Source: Euptelea pleiosperma
Lineage: Eukaryota > Streptophyta > Magnoliopsida > Ranunculales > Eupteleaceae
DNA: 64,000 nucleotides
NCBI GenBank assembly: GCA_035048495.1
Contig: CM068553.1
Coordinates: forward strand, 25,630,978 to 25,694,977
Reading direction: 5' to 3'
Notes under the pieces: generated by a model
What the model was told of the DNA's origin: nothing
What the model saw: the letters and a program-made list of their open reading frames with translations, nothing else
Databases searched by the model: none
Program-made: the position numbers and the translations under genes
Part shown: positions 10,850-21,938 of the stretch, piece after piece
Layout of the letters: every line of letters begins with the position of its first letter
Position numbering within the stretch: position 1 is the stretch's first letter

Positions 10850-11410
10850 CTTTTAAGGAATATGACATAATTGTAATTAACATGAGATAGCCCAATAGAA
10901 GGGGAGACGTTTTTGACTTTTTGACCACCCCTTTTATTCTCAACAACTTGAGGCAAACTCTCCCTCAAGAGCCTATCTTTTGTGGGAACTCTCCTCCTTT
11001 TTTTCAAACTGTGTTGTGAGCATTTAAAGTAGTTTAGATACATTAACTGAATTAGTTCCTTCTTGCGTCATTTTTAGAATGTCACATACTTGTTTCGAGG
11101 TCGCATATGCAATTATTCTTTTAAACTCTTCCGGAGATAAAGCATAGTGTATAGCATTTAAAGCTTTATTATTATAAGTATATGCTTCCTTATCTCCTAT
11201 ACTTTAATCTGTTTTAACCTTAATAGTAATGGTAATTAAATCACCAATAATAGTTGCAACAGTAGGGGATGTCCATCCCATTTCCACTAATTCCCAAATC
11301 CGCTCATCAAGTAATTTCAAGAAAGTCATCATTCTAGCCTTCTAGGAGGCATAGTTATTACGATTGAATAGAGGAGGTCTAGATATAGAGAATCCCTCTT
11401 GACTCATAGT
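10850..11410 (-). pseudogene. Ty1/copia gag N-terminal relic
   Basis: Minus-strand reading from the ATG at about 11407: MSQEGFSISRPPLFNRNNYA, a stop where the family has W, ARMMTFLKLLDERIWELVEM, GWTSPTVATIIGDLITIT, a second stop, then KEAYTYNNKALNAIHYALS and a TSKQVCDILKMTQEGTNSV block. This is the DUF4219/UBN2-type gag start of copia elements. The first stop is TAG for TGG, as expected from C-to-T decay of methylated DNA. After LTTQFE (about 11010) the similarity ends. Confidence 0.8.
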
Positions 11411-12859
11411 TATTCTAAGGGATGAAAATAGCCCTTTCTTTTTTTAAAAATGAAAATACCCCTTTCTTCATACTTAAATAAAAAAAACATAGGTTTTCAA
11501 TTGAAACCCTAACCCCGAAGAAAATGGTTGTAGTGGTCGGCCGGCCATGAGACTCTGGTAGGTTGGCCACCCATCACCGACAACCATGGAGTCTTGTAGC
11601 CAACCAACTACCACTCTTGTGTGTAATTTTAATTCAAAACTCTTATTTTTTTATGTATTTCTAAGAATTGAGCGTTGGGAGTCCTCTACAGTCTACCGCA
11701 CGTCCATCCACACAGCTTTATTGTCATCACCACCAATAGTATTGTGCTCTTTCTCAAGATTAGCTATACCACCGCGTACCCCGTATACACTACCAATCAA
11801 TAGAGAGTCTATACTTCAATACCCCAATTTATTGGAAAATTGTTTGTGGAGGAGCACACTTCGATACTCCACATGCATTCTTTCAAGCCCACTGGCCCAT
11901 GAATATGTGGGCCACTCCTTGATGTGCCTATACCCGAAAAATCAACTCGATTGGAGATTCTGGCCATTTGATTTGAACATTTTTTCATCATGGGTTCGGA
12001 AGTTGGAACCCACTCATGAGCTATTTATGTCACATGATGAAAAGAATTTAATCTCAAATTCATTGTCAAAAAATCACCAATCATGAGTCAATGGGCTCGA
12101 AAAAGTTGCAGATCGAGAACTGGATCATCTAGTGAGACAACAAATTTTAATGGAATTCTTTCAACTGGGAAAAAGGTCTTCCGGTGCAACATTCAAAACC
12201 TCTTCACTAGATTGGCGGGGGTTGTTCTTGTAATGTGGCAAGCTAATGTGACATTTGAAACGACCATGTGGCATTATCTCGGGCATAGGAGATCGAACTG
12301 GGTCAGCTAGTGAAAGAGCAATTTTGTATGGAATTCTTTCAGTTGGGAAAAGGTCTTCCTACACATTCGACTCTGATAGTTGTCCACCCATCACCGGCAA
12401 CCATCCTACTGGAGTCTTGTGGCCATCCAACTACCAGTCTCATGAGTAATTTTAATTCATAACTCTTATTTTTTTATGTTTTTTCTAAGAACATAATGTG
12501 TTATTAAAGAAAAAAAATTGAGTTGGGAGATGGTATATATGATGGAATATCGGATTTTAAGGAGATTTATAGAAAATTATCAATTGAAAAGAATGAGAAG
12601 GGTTTGAAAAGGAGAAAAATGACTTAAATGAGTAGTTTTAAACATTTCTTTCTCCCATTGGGTTTTTAGGGTTTTTAAATTGCTCACCAAAGGCTGGCAC
12701 TAAACTCCGGGAGGTTGGTCGCCGGTAATGAGTGGCCAACCTATACCAAAGTCTAATGGCTGACCAAGCACCACAGCCCTTTGATTTGAGGTTAGGATTT
12801 CAGAAAGAAAATGACATTTTCTTATGATCTAAGGTCAAAGAAAATGACATTTTCATCCT
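11411..12859. other. Non-coding interval with internal duplications
   Basis: The block at about 11570-11660 (CACCGACAACCATGGAGTCTTGT and following) recurs at 12392-12480. A ~70-bp block ending GGAATTCTTTCAACTGGGAAAA recurs 180 bp downstream (12111 and 12291). About 12645-12800 has inverted TTGGTCGCCGGT/GGCTGACCAAGC-like parts. The ORFs here are short and resemble nothing I know. Confidence 0.4.
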
Positions 12860-12868
12860 TTAAAAAAA

Positions 12869-13235
12869 GGGTCGGGCTCAGGGGACCCCCATTTTTGACA
12901 CCCATTTTGGCGTACCCACGTAGAAGATGAATCAATGGCTGATTTTTGGTGAGGATGATCTCCTCACCATATAGACCACCCCAACAAAAAATCACCCCAT
13001 TCTGAAATTTTTGACCCCATCAAATGTGGTTTTCAAGTTGCAAAGTAAAAATAGACGGTCCAAAATTCCTCAACTTCTAAACCAGTAGTCTACCAATATT
13101 GGAATGATTTGAATATTTGTGAGGATGATCTCCTCACCATAGAGATCATCTTCACCAAAAATCAGCCATTGATTCATCTTCTACATGGGTATGCCAAAAT
13201 GGGTGTAAAAAATGGGGGTCCCCCAAGCCCGACCC
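12869..13235. mobile_element. MITE A: Mutator-like, 9-bp TSD
   Basis: Flanked by the identical 9-mer TTAAAAAAA at 12860-12868 and 13236-13244. Ends are GGGTCGGGCTCAGGGGACCC and the inverse of GGGTCGGGCTTGGGGGACCC; terminal similarity extends for about 100 bp through AGAAGATGAATCAATGGCTG. The 9-bp duplication and long inverted repeats point to a non-autonomous Mutator-type element. It is 367 bp long and non-coding. Relatives occur at 18585 and inside 21939-22646. Confidence 0.88.
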
Positions 13236-13247
13236 TTAAAAAAACTA

Positions 13248-13490
13248 GGACTTTTTTGCTTTATACCCCCTTACTTTATTGATGCAATTTGCATCTCACC
13301 CAATGTTTTTAAAATATTCGAGTCTCACCTTTTGACCATGGTCAACGTCGTTGACCATAGACTGTCTCCGGGAAGGACATCCCAATATTTTTTAAATGAC
13401 TACAATTACCTTTTGTGAGAGGCAAAAATTTTAAAAACATTGGGTGTGATGCAAATTGCACCAATAAAGTAAGGGGGACAAGAGTCGTGC
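13248..13490. mobile_element. MITE B, copy 1 (right end decayed)
   Basis: Begins GGACTTTTTTGCTTTATACC immediately after MITE A and its TSD. The right arm (13433-13484) is the inverse of the left (CCTTACTTTATTG[AG]TGCAATTTGCATC). The terminal bases on the right are lost. Copy 2 at 15357 is complete. Confidence 0.75.
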
Positions 13491-13690
13491 TACCCCACAG
13501 ACAAAAAATATGTCAGGTTGAGGCCATTCACCATTGGATTCAAGAATTGCCTGATCGACCATGGATCTCTTGAATCCAATGGTCAATGGTCTCACTCGAT
13601 CTAACGGTACGCTCGATCTCATTATAAAAATATTAACGAAAATGACAAAAAAGCGAGTGGCAGGGAACACACGTGTGATGTTTTAGTGAT
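13491..13690. mobile_element. Foldback element around 13520-13600
   Basis: Two inverted arms, GAGGCCATTCACCATTGGAT at about 13520 and the reverse complement of TGAGACCATTGACCATTGGA ending near 13593, flank a short loop. A related stretch occurs at 18900-18985 (CTCTTGAATCCAGTAATCAATGG). Ends and TSD were not determined. Confidence 0.5.
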
Positions 13691-14510
13691 CCAGTGTGTC
13701 ATGAATCAGAAGATGATGTCTCGTGTCCCCCAACATTTGTGATGTAATACCAGTTTTTTTATTCGTGCTTACATCACATGCATGAACTTGCAATGTAGCT
13801 GCATGTGAGCAATATTCGAAAAGAACGATCAAGTACTTCCTGCATTACAATAATATTTAACTTCTCGGGTTAAAAAACTGTTAATTCATGCATCAATAGC
13901 TTGTGATCATGCATGAGGGCCATGTGGCGTGATGCCTAAAAATGGGAAAAAAAATAAAATAATTTTCTTGGTCTTATATGTTTTGGTTCCGATTGGATCT
14001 GGGTCTTAGTTTGCCAAGAAATGGAACTTGCTATATACTTGGTCAGGATCATTTGACACACAAATTTTGACACACAATTTCACACCAAAAAATTGGTGTA
14101 CACCAAAAACCATGAAACTCAAAGCCTCAAACAATCCCATGGAAGTTTTTATTTTTTTTGACCAATAATTGAATTATTTGATTTCTGGGGTATAGAGATG
14201 ACCCCACCACACGTACCTAACATTCAAGAGATGGGCCACCTAACAGTCCAAACCCATGAAATCCGTGGGGATCCCGTTAGCAGAACCCAAGACACCATTT
14301 ACAAGGGAATTATGAATAATGTTAATTGTTATTGTCAAGAGAATGTATCCTATGTTTTAGCAAACTCCAAACAAATGGTGCTCCAACATCTCCATCTCAG
14401 GATTTGAGCTTTGTCCTGTCATGGGATTCATGGGATTGGAACACATCCATAGGCCATCAATCAAGATAGAAATTATCAATCAAGCTAATTTTCGGTGCGT
14501 AGGTCAACCA
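13691..14510. other. Unassigned interval
   Basis: No supported gene. A few phrases (ACCAAAAATTGG, 14075-14110; CATCAATCAAGATAGAAATTATC, 14456) recall the palindromic MITE family. The ORFs near 14198-14407 and 14421-14609 are short and have no similarity I recognise. Confidence 0.35.
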
Positions 14511-14518
14511 ATGGTGGC

Positions 14519-14938
14519 TAGGGGTCTCAACGGGTGGGTTCCGGTTCGGTTCCTAAGGTGGTCAGAACCGGAACAATCGATTCCGATTCTTATCGGTTCG
14601 GTTCTTTAACGGTTCCGGTTCTCAAAGTGATGGATCTGAAACCGGAACCAATTATGTATTTATGTCGGTTCCGATTCCGGTTCCGGGTATAATGGGCCAA
14701 ATCTTGAGAATATGAGAATTTTTACACTATATTTATACATTCGTACCGGTTCTTATCAGTTCGGTTCCGGTTCTTATCGGTTTCGGTTCCATATTAGACT
14801 ACTCGGAACCGGAACCATTATTTTCGGTTCGGTTCCGGTTCCTTTTTAATCGGTTCCCAAAAATGTGGAATCGGAACTGGTATTTTCGATTCCAGTTCCG
14901 ATTCGGTTCCGGTTAAATGGATAAAATTGACACCCCTA
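14519..14938. mobile_element. hAT-type MITE with CGGTTCCGGTTC repeats
   Basis: Termini TAGGGGTCTCAA and, inverted, TAGGGGTGTCAA; flanked by the 8-mers ATGGTGGC (14511-14518) and ATGGTGGA (14939-14946), which match at 7 of 8. The 8-bp duplication and TAGGGGTG ends are hAT features. The interior is built from many copies of CGGTTCCGGTTC in both orientations. It is 420 bp long and non-coding. Confidence 0.85.
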
Positions 14939-14965
14939 ATGGTGGACATTCATGAGGTTAGTGGG

Positions 14966-15107
14966 ACTCTTTTTGAAGTGGCGAAGCAGTGGCCAATCGG
15001 ATCGTGCCACAATCCGTTGTTCAGAAGCATTTTTGGGTTTGTTCAAAAGCATCAGCGGATTGTGACAGGTTGTGATTGGCCACTGCTTCGCCGCTTCAAA
15101 AAAAATT
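14966..15107. repeat. Foldback hairpin
   Basis: The left arm GAAGTGGCGAAGCAGTGGCC (from 14975) continues to CACAATCCG. The right arm is its inverse (AATCCG at about 15055 to CGCCGCTTC at about 15097) around a loop of about 40 bases. Pairing covers about 45 positions with a few mismatches. It is probably a MITE remnant. Confidence 0.7.
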
Positions 15108-15356
15108 TCCTGAAAGAGTGTTATTTTGGGTAGAGGTCCTATCAAACTTTGTATAAGAGCCGGTCCTATACAAATCTTTGATATAGACTGTGACAACAGA
15201 CTACACACACAATATTTTCGATCCATTGTAGAGTTCTAATGATTTTACTCTTTTAAACTATGAACTGCATACTAATTTTCATGAAATAGATCTATCAAGA
15301 ATGTCCTCTATTAATACAAAGCCAAACCACAATTTAAAATAGAATAATTAAAACTA

Positions 15357-15578
15357 GGGCTTTTTTGCTTTACCCCCTTACTTTATTGATGCAATTTGCA
15401 TCTTACCCAATGTTTTTAAAATATTTGCGTCTCACCTCATTGACCATAGGCGGCCATTAACGGTCTCCAGATGGACATCCCAATATTTTCTAAATGACTA
15501 TAATGACCTTGTAGTCCTTACAAAAAATCCTTAAAGTAAATTGCATCAATAAAGTAAGGGGTAAAACAAAAAAAACCC
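15357..15578. mobile_element. MITE B, copy 2: Mutator-like, 9-bp TSD
   Basis: Flanked by TTAAAACTA at 15348-15356 and 15579-15587, an exact 9-bp duplication. Ends are GGGCTTTTTTGCTTTACCCC and the inverse of GGGTTTTTTTTGTTTTACCC, continuing into CTTACTTTATTGATGCAATT on both sides. It is 222 bp long and non-coding. Confidence 0.88.
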
Positions 15579-15587
15579 TTAAAACTA

Positions 15588-17151
15588 ACCATTGAATCGA
15601 ATAAAAATAGGGCAAATTTTGGATATCCCGTCAATTTCTCTTCTTGTACCCTACTTAAACTATAATTAAAATGACTTCTACATCCCCTGTGTTTTCTTTT
15701 ATCTTCCCCCACAAGATATATAAAATACCAACTTCACCCCCTTTGTTTCTCTAATTAACCTATTTCTATTTCTACTCGTCCTCTCTAAAATTCAAAACCA
15801 TGAGCACGGGAGAAAGCAAGGGAGACTATTTCAAAGCAATGAAGACTATTGAAAAAGCAAAAGAAAAATATCTAAAAGATTCTAGGATTGTATTCTACAT
15901 CTTCTACAACTCTCATTGGGAACTTTTGAGTAAAACAATCAATAGAAGAATCAATGAAAATATGTATTTGGATTCAATTTTTTTTAATCGACAAAATCAT
16001 TCTAACTTCATTTTCGAAACCATTCTAACAAGAATTTGTTAGTGCAGACATTCCCGGTTAATGTATCAGTAAATAATCAATCACTGAATAAGAAATTAAA
16101 GTTGCAATATAACTACTAAATGAAATTAAACAAATAAGTAATAAGAAGCGTACCCGGATAGTAGCAGATAGCCAGCAGTTGATTGAGAATCAGAAACTAT
16201 AAAACAGATATCAGATAACTTATCGTTAAACAGATGGCTAGGGCACATATTGTACGCGCTGTCCTAAAGCAGTTTTCGCCGCTGCACTTTGAGGGTGTTG
16301 TTGTCGGTTGGTCGGCGACTGCTCCCAAGATTCAACAGCCCACTGAAGGTAGTCAGCACTCCAAACCCTTAAGTCTATCAAACTTACAGTGGAAGAGCGA
16401 CATAAAATGATTTTACTGAAATCGCAAAACCCTTCCAAATTACCCTTTCGTGTTTATCATTTTCGAGGGGGGGGGGAGGTGATAAGAGATTTCGACGGGC
16501 CCACGGGCCAATTAGAAAATTAAAGAAATTGTGGAGGGGAAATAAGGGAAAGGGGGGAGAGAAGAGAAATTGACGGGGTAGCAAAAATTCCCCTAAAAAT
16601 AAAACTTGGGTTTAAGACATCAACCTATAAAATATTCAACTAGAATAATTACATCTCGTGAACCTTTCATAAGGCCACTAACAAAACCATTGGCTTGATA
16701 GATCAGCAAATAGTTCACGGCCTGTGGTATTGGATCAATCTGTCTAACCTATCAGATCGATCCGACGTCAGGCAAACAAAACCCACACATTAAACTTTGA
16801 AAATTCGCCAATAATTTTATACATGTCAGAAACCATGATTCCATCGACATTAGAACACACACGAACCTAAGTTTCAACGAAAAATACGGAGAGATTTAAA
16901 ATCCTAGTCAAAAATCACAAAAACTCTTAAGAAAAGGAGAAAATCCTACTATTTCTTAAGAAAATTTGCTCTAAATTAACCACAATACCCATCAAGGAAT
17001 TCAAAATTATGTTAAGATATTGACTAAACCCGGCAGAATTCAAATTATGTGAAGATATTTGACACAATTAGTTGCATGTCAACTGTCAACATGATTTAAC
17101 CCGGATGACAGCCATCCCATCCCCGGGGTTGGAACCAGCAATGCGCGTGTA
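15588..17151. other. Unassigned interval
   Basis: No gene can be supported. An 80-codon ORF at 15800-16042 is lysine- and asparagine-rich and unrecognised. The stretch 16140-16640 has a G-run (16466-16476) and resembles LTR sequence in composition only. The rest is AT-rich. Confidence 0.3.
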
Positions 17152-17555
17152 GGAGTACTCTATCACAACGTTCTGAAATATGCTTCTGTCACAATGCAAA
17201 ACATAGGCCACGTGGTAAACTCTTAGCAGACGCTGACCGTACGGATGTTTGGCCAGTCCCTTAGTGGACCTATAAACCAAACATTAGTCTGATTAGTGAT
17301 TTTTATGCGATTTGATTGAAGTGATTTTCATGGATTGATTTTAACCGTACGAATTCGAGCATTATTGAGAGTTATTTGGGTGCAAAGATCCAAAGGTTGT
17401 AAATCACTAATCAGACTGATTTTTGGTTTATAGGTCCACCGAGGGGATGGCCAAACATCTATACGGTCAGCATCCACAAAGAGTATGCCACGTGGACTGT
17501 GTTTTGCATTGCGACTGAAGCATCTGTCAAAACGCTGTGATAGAAGTTTTACTCC
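17152..17555. mobile_element. MITE C: near-complete palindrome with G-boxes
   Basis: A 404-bp element whose halves are inverse copies. The left arm runs GGAGTA...CTTCTGTCACAATGCAAAAC, then CCACGTGG, GACGCTGACCGTACGGATGT and GTGGACCTATAAACCAAA; the right arm runs the same series inverted and ends TTTTACTCC. Each arm holds one CCACGTGG, a plant G-box core. A transcript could form a hairpin close to 190 bp long. No clear target duplication was found. At least a dozen relatives lie in this window. Confidence 0.85.
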
Positions 17556-17589
17556 AAATCTAAAGCTTGATAGCAAGAGTAGAACTTTG

Positions 17590-18330
17590 TTAATGGATGT
17601 GAGCCATGTGGAACACTTTTAGAGATCATTGACCGTATGGATGTTTGGACCATGGTTTTAAAAACGGCCATTTAAACGGTAACGCTCCAAGCCCGTTTCG
17701 TTTAAACCCGCTTTATCGGTTTTGAAAAAAATGGCCTTTTTTTTGTTTTAACAGCCGTTAAAATCGTTTAAACAGCCGGTAAAATTGTTTAAACAGCTGT
17801 TTAATTTCGAAAAATTTTGTGAAAAAAACGGCCGTTAAAACCGTTTAATTCCGTTAAAATCCGTTTAATTCTTTTTTTTTTTTTAATTTTCGAATTTCAA
17901 AATTTAAATTTCAGCGCCACTTTTTTCATTTTTTTTCTGTTAAATCCATTAAAATCGTTGAAACCATTAAAATCCGTTTAATTCAGTTTTTTCCATTTTT
18001 GCCCCTGACCATTTCAATCCATTTAAACAGTAACACCCCCAGTCCGTTTAACCGTTAAAACGGCCTCCTTTAAACCTTGGTTTGGACCAACCCTAGGTGG
18101 ACCAATAGACCAAAAATTAGCCTGATTAAGCGTCGATTATAGTAGTTTTTTCATGGGTTAATTTTTTACCTTGGAATTTGAGCATTATTTGGAGTCCAAA
18201 CATCCAAAGGTTTGAAATCACTAATCAGGCTGATTTTTCGTATGTAGGTCCATCTAGGGATAGATCAAACATCCATACAGTAAGTGATTGACCTCTAAAA
18301 GTGTGCCACGTAGCTCATAATGTAATCCAT
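17590..18330. mobile_element. MITE C copy split by MITE E
   Basis: The left part (to 17651) and right part (from 18081) together make one palindromic MITE C: GAGCCATGTGG...GACCGTATGGATGTTTGGAC, then CTAGGTGGACC...ATCAGGCTGATTTTTCG...GTGTGCCACGTAGCTC. The insertion point is marked by TTTGGACC on both sides of MITE E, so MITE E arrived later. Confidence 0.8.
17652..18080. mobile_element. MITE E, copy 1 (AAACGG-rich), nested
   Basis: Starts ATGGTTTTAAAAACGGCC and ends GGCCTCCTTTAAACCTTGG, an imperfect inverted pair. TTTGGACC flanks it at 17644-17651 and 18081-18088 (8 bp, or 9 if the ends are shifted by one). The interior has many GTTTAA/TTAAAC and CGTTAAAA blocks in both orientations. Superfamily uncertain (hAT if 8 bp, Mutator if 9). 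Confidence 0.85.
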
Positions 18331-18584
18331 CATTAAGGTGTATCAAAAAAGCCATACTCGAAAAACTTTCTCACAGTATTTCATTAAAAAGGGTAGTGTT
18401 ACCATCATTCCTGTCATCGTCACTCATCGGAGGGTGGTATCCAACGGTCTACAACTAAGGAGTATGTCCTCTTCGGGACTGTGTTATCATCTTCTTTATT
18501 TAAAAAGAGAGGATACAATGAAAAAAATATCTGGTCAAGAAAACGACTCCCACCAAAACAACCCGACTTCATGATCTCTAAATA

Positions 18585-18985
18585 TAGGGTCGGGATCGGG
18601 GGACAACCATTTTTGACAACCCCACGTGGAAGATGAATCAATGGCTGATTTTTTGTGAGGATGATCTCTATGGTGAGGAGATCATCCTCGTAAAAAATCA
18701 AATCATTCCGATATTCGTAGACTGGTTTAGAAGTTGAAGAATTATGTACCGTCGATTTTTACCGTGTAATTTGTAAACCACATTTGATGGGGTTAGAAAT
18801 TTCAGAATGGGCTTATTTTTTTTGTAGCGGTGATCTGTATGGTGAGGAGATCATCCTCACGAATGGGCTTAATATATTGATCTGTTTACTGGTTGTTGAC
18901 TCGTAGACCGTAGATCTCTTGAATCCAGTAATCAATGGCCTCAACCGTATATATTTTTGTCCGGTTATCCACGGGGTAGCATATT
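18585..18985. mobile_element. MITE A relative fused to a foldback segment
   Basis: The left end GGGTCGGGATCGGGGGACAA and AGAAGATGAATCAATGGCTG phrase match MITE A. The right 80 bp instead match the foldback element near 13540 and end GGATAACC/GGGGTAGC. Two GATCATCCTC blocks sit inside, in inverted positions. It is a chimera or a diverged subfamily. Confidence 0.65.
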
Positions 18986-19084
18986 TCTAAAAAATAAATA
19001 AGCTGTCCCAATGGTGAGACCACGAGAGGAAGAGGATTAAAGTTTTACTCAAACTGAGTAAAAATGAAAGCCCACAATATTAGA

Positions 19085-19400
19085 CACGTGGCATATTATT
19101 ATAGGACTCTGACCGTATCGATGTTTTTCCAATCCCTAACTGGACCTACAAACCAAAAATCAGCCTGATTTGTGATTTCAAACCTTTGGATCTTTGTACC
19201 CCAAATAATTGTCAATAATGCTCAAATCCCACGGTTAAAATCAACCCATGAAAATAACTCCAATCCAACGCTTATAAATCATTAATCGTTTTTATTTTTT
19301 GGTTTGTAGGTCCAGTTAGGGATTGGCCAAACATCCATATGGTCAGCGTCCTCTAAGAGTATTCCACGTGGCACATATTGTGGGCTGTCACTGTCATCGG
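19085..19400. mobile_element. MITE C copy
   Basis: The arms GACTCTGACCGTATCGATGT...CAAACCAAAAATCAGCCTGA and the inverse ending GGTCAGCGTCCTCTAAGAGT, with CACGTGG near both ends (19086 and 19366). Palindromic and non-coding. Confidence 0.8.
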
Positions 19401-19469
19401 ACTCGATGACAGTCACCTGTCATCAGAGTTTTACTCAAACTAAGTCCACCTTTGCTCACGTACTGCTAG

Positions 19470-20113
19470 GAGCCACGTGGTACATTTCTTAAGAATTGGA
19501 TTTGAATCTTTTTCATGGGTTGGTTTCTAACCATGGTACACGACGAGTAAAACTTCTGTCGCAGCGTTGTGACAGAAGCATCTGTCACAACGCACAATAC
19601 GAGCCACGTGGCACACGCTTAGTGGATACTGACCGTATGGATGTTTGACAAGTCCCTCGGTGGACCTCTAAACCAAAAATCAGCCTGATTAATGATTTCT
19701 AAGCGATCCGATTGAAGTGGTTGATTTTAACGGTAGGAATTTGATCATTATTGAACGTTATATGGGTGCATTGGTGCAAAGATCCAACGTCACTATCCCG
19801 CGGGTCCTCAGGTCACCCTTTCTATTCTACCCGGAATCTCCGGTCACCCTCGACTCCTCCACTCTCTCGGATTCGGAACATACGGCGTCATCTGGTCCTC
19901 AGTCCTCACGGATTAGGTGGGTCCGCCTTTCCCAAAACCATCTAAAGGTTTTATTGAGTGTCAACCTTTACTCACGGACGGCTTATGAGTTACTTACGTG
20001 GCATATTCTTAGAGACCATTAACAGTATGGATGTCTCATCAGTGGACCCACGGACAACAAATACCAGACGTACCCAAAAAAATGCTCACAACGCTGCGAC
20101 AGAAGTTTTGCTC
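19470..20113. mobile_element. MITE C composite with a GC-rich insert
   Basis: GAGTAAAACTTCTGTCGCAG at 19545 is mirrored at 20094-20113 (CTGCGACAGAAGTTTTGCTC), giving ~28-bp terminal inverted repeats 569 bp apart. Each end is followed by C-family sequence. The middle, about 19784-19960, is clearly more GC-rich, does not fold back and resembles no other copy. It may be captured host DNA. No target duplication is visible. An incomplete C copy (AGCCACGTGGTAC, 19470) precedes it. Confidence 0.6.
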
Positions 20114-20159
20114 GGAGTATGTTCTAGGTAGTCCAATTTTGCTCCCCGATGATCACCGA

Positions 20160-21170
20160 CGTCTATATGAGCCACGTGGTACGTTCTTAGATGGTAAAAA
20201 TATGTAACAAGCTATAACAGACATGGAGTAAAACTTTGATGACCATCGGCTGTCAGCCAAACCGCTGACGTTCTACAATATGAGCCACTTGACACACTCT
20301 TAGAGGACGCTGACTGACCGTATTGATGTTGGGCCAATCCCTAGGTTCACCAACATACCAAAATCAGCCTGATTAGTGATTTCAAACCTTTGGATCCTTG
20401 TACCCTTGAATAATGGTCAATAATGCTCAAATTCCCATAGTTAAAATCAACCCATGAAAATGACTCCAATCCAACGCATATAAATCACTAATCAGGTTGT
20501 TTTTTGGTTCCACCTAGTAATTGGCCAAACATCAATATGGTCAGTGTCTTCTAAAAATGTTCCACATGGCTCATATTGTGGGTGGTCAGCAAAGTTTTAC
20601 TTCACTTTTTGGCCTCAGTTTGCTGCCTTCTAGGCCCACTGACCACACGGATGTTTAGCCCACCCCTTGGTGGATATACACACCAAAAATCACCTTGATT
20701 GATAATCTCTAATCATTAGATTTTAGTACTTTTTAAGGCGTGATTCTAACAGTTGGATTCAACCATATTTTAGTACTACAAACAATAACAAAAAATCATC
20801 AAACAAGCTAATTTTTTGTATGAATGTCTACCAAGGTGTGGCTAAACATCTATGCGGTCAGAGGGCGTAGATGGTAGGTGAGTAACAAAAGTGCACTACC
20901 TAGCACGAAAAGCATCAGCTATACCTTATTACATCATGACCCTTCTTAGATACCACTAAGAGTATCAACGAATCAGAATAAGCCGCGATTTCTAGACCCA
21001 AATATTGATTGAATTCGACAGATACAAATCAACTCATGAGAAAGATTAAAATCTTAATCTTACAATCAGAAGCCACCAGTTAGGCTGAATTTTGGCACGT
21101 AAGTCCATCTAGGAATGAGCCAAACATCATAAGGTCATCGGTCTCCAAGAGTATATCATGTACATTATAC
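20160..21170. mobile_element. Cluster of diverged MITE C copies
   Basis: At least three tandemly placed palindromes: about 20165-20590 (G-box at 20170, GACCGTATTGATGTTGGGCC...GGTCAGTGTCTTCTAAA), about 20625-20880 (CCACTGACCACACGGATGTT...TATGCGGTCAG) and a partial at about 20930-21165 ending AGAGTATATCATGTAC. Arms invert around ATT-rich centres. No coding sequence is visible. Confidence 0.75.
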
Positions 21171-21192
21171 TCTTCCATCTCCTTGTCTCTTC

Positions 21193-21194
<2 letters not shown>

Positions 21195-21223
<29 letters not shown>
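21195..21223. repeat. (CT)n microsatellite
   Basis: Uninterrupted CT dinucleotides, about 14 units. Confidence 0.95.
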
Positions 21224-21227
<4 letters not shown>

Positions 21228-21265
21228 CCCTCTACTCCCTATCTCTCTCCCACTTCTCTTTCTAC

Positions 21266-21895
21266 GAGGATTGCAAACTTGGACAAGTTGGGTCGGGTTG
21301 GGGGTCAACCCTAACCCAACCCAACCTTAAAGGTTGTGAAACCTAACCCAACCCAATGTCAAGCTTAGATTTTCCAACCCTATCGGGTTGGTTAGGTTAG
21401 TCAGGTTGGTCAATTTCTTAAATTTTTTTAATCGTTGGAAAGATTGATAAATTTTTAATAAAAAAATAATTTATTGGTCAATACAATAACCATTATGTTA
21501 ACCATTAAATAATAGCTTCATTTTCAACATCTCTTGGAAGAAAACATGATATTTTCGTAATAAAGGAAAAGTTTATTAACTCAAATGCATGATAAAAGTT
21601 CACGGGTATTTTTGTAATCTTACACAAGGGTTATAGTTTACTAAGGACAAACATCTATGGGTTGCTACATTTGCTAAAAATGTAGTGTGAATGTTTGCCG
21701 GTATACTAATACATATATGTAATTTGTATGTCGGATTTTATTAGGATGGGTTGGACCGAGCTTCAACCCTAGCCCAACCCGATTTGATCAGGTTAACTGC
21801 CAGACTCAAGTTCTGAAAGGAACTAACCCAAACCAACCCTAACATCGGGTTCAACATGTCTGGATCGGGTCGAGCCTGCCCAAGTTGTAGTCCTA
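21266..21895. mobile_element. hAT-type MITE, 8-bp TSD CTTTCTAC
   Basis: CTTTCTAC occurs exactly at 21258-21265 and 21896-21903. Termini are GAGGATTGCAAACTTGGAC and, inverted, TAGGACTACAACTTGGGC. The interior is made of GGGTTGGG/AACCCAACCC blocks in both orientations around an AT-rich centre. It is 630 bp long and non-coding. The 8-bp duplication suggests hAT. Confidence 0.87.
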
Positions 21896-21938
21896 CTTTC
21901 TACTGGTAGGCCCCTCCCTCATCCCTTCTTTCTTTTTA

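Noticed and set aside
15800..16042. 80-codon ORF MSTGESKGDYFKAM...
   Set aside because: No recognisable domain, no splice or conserved context; cannot be supported as a gene.
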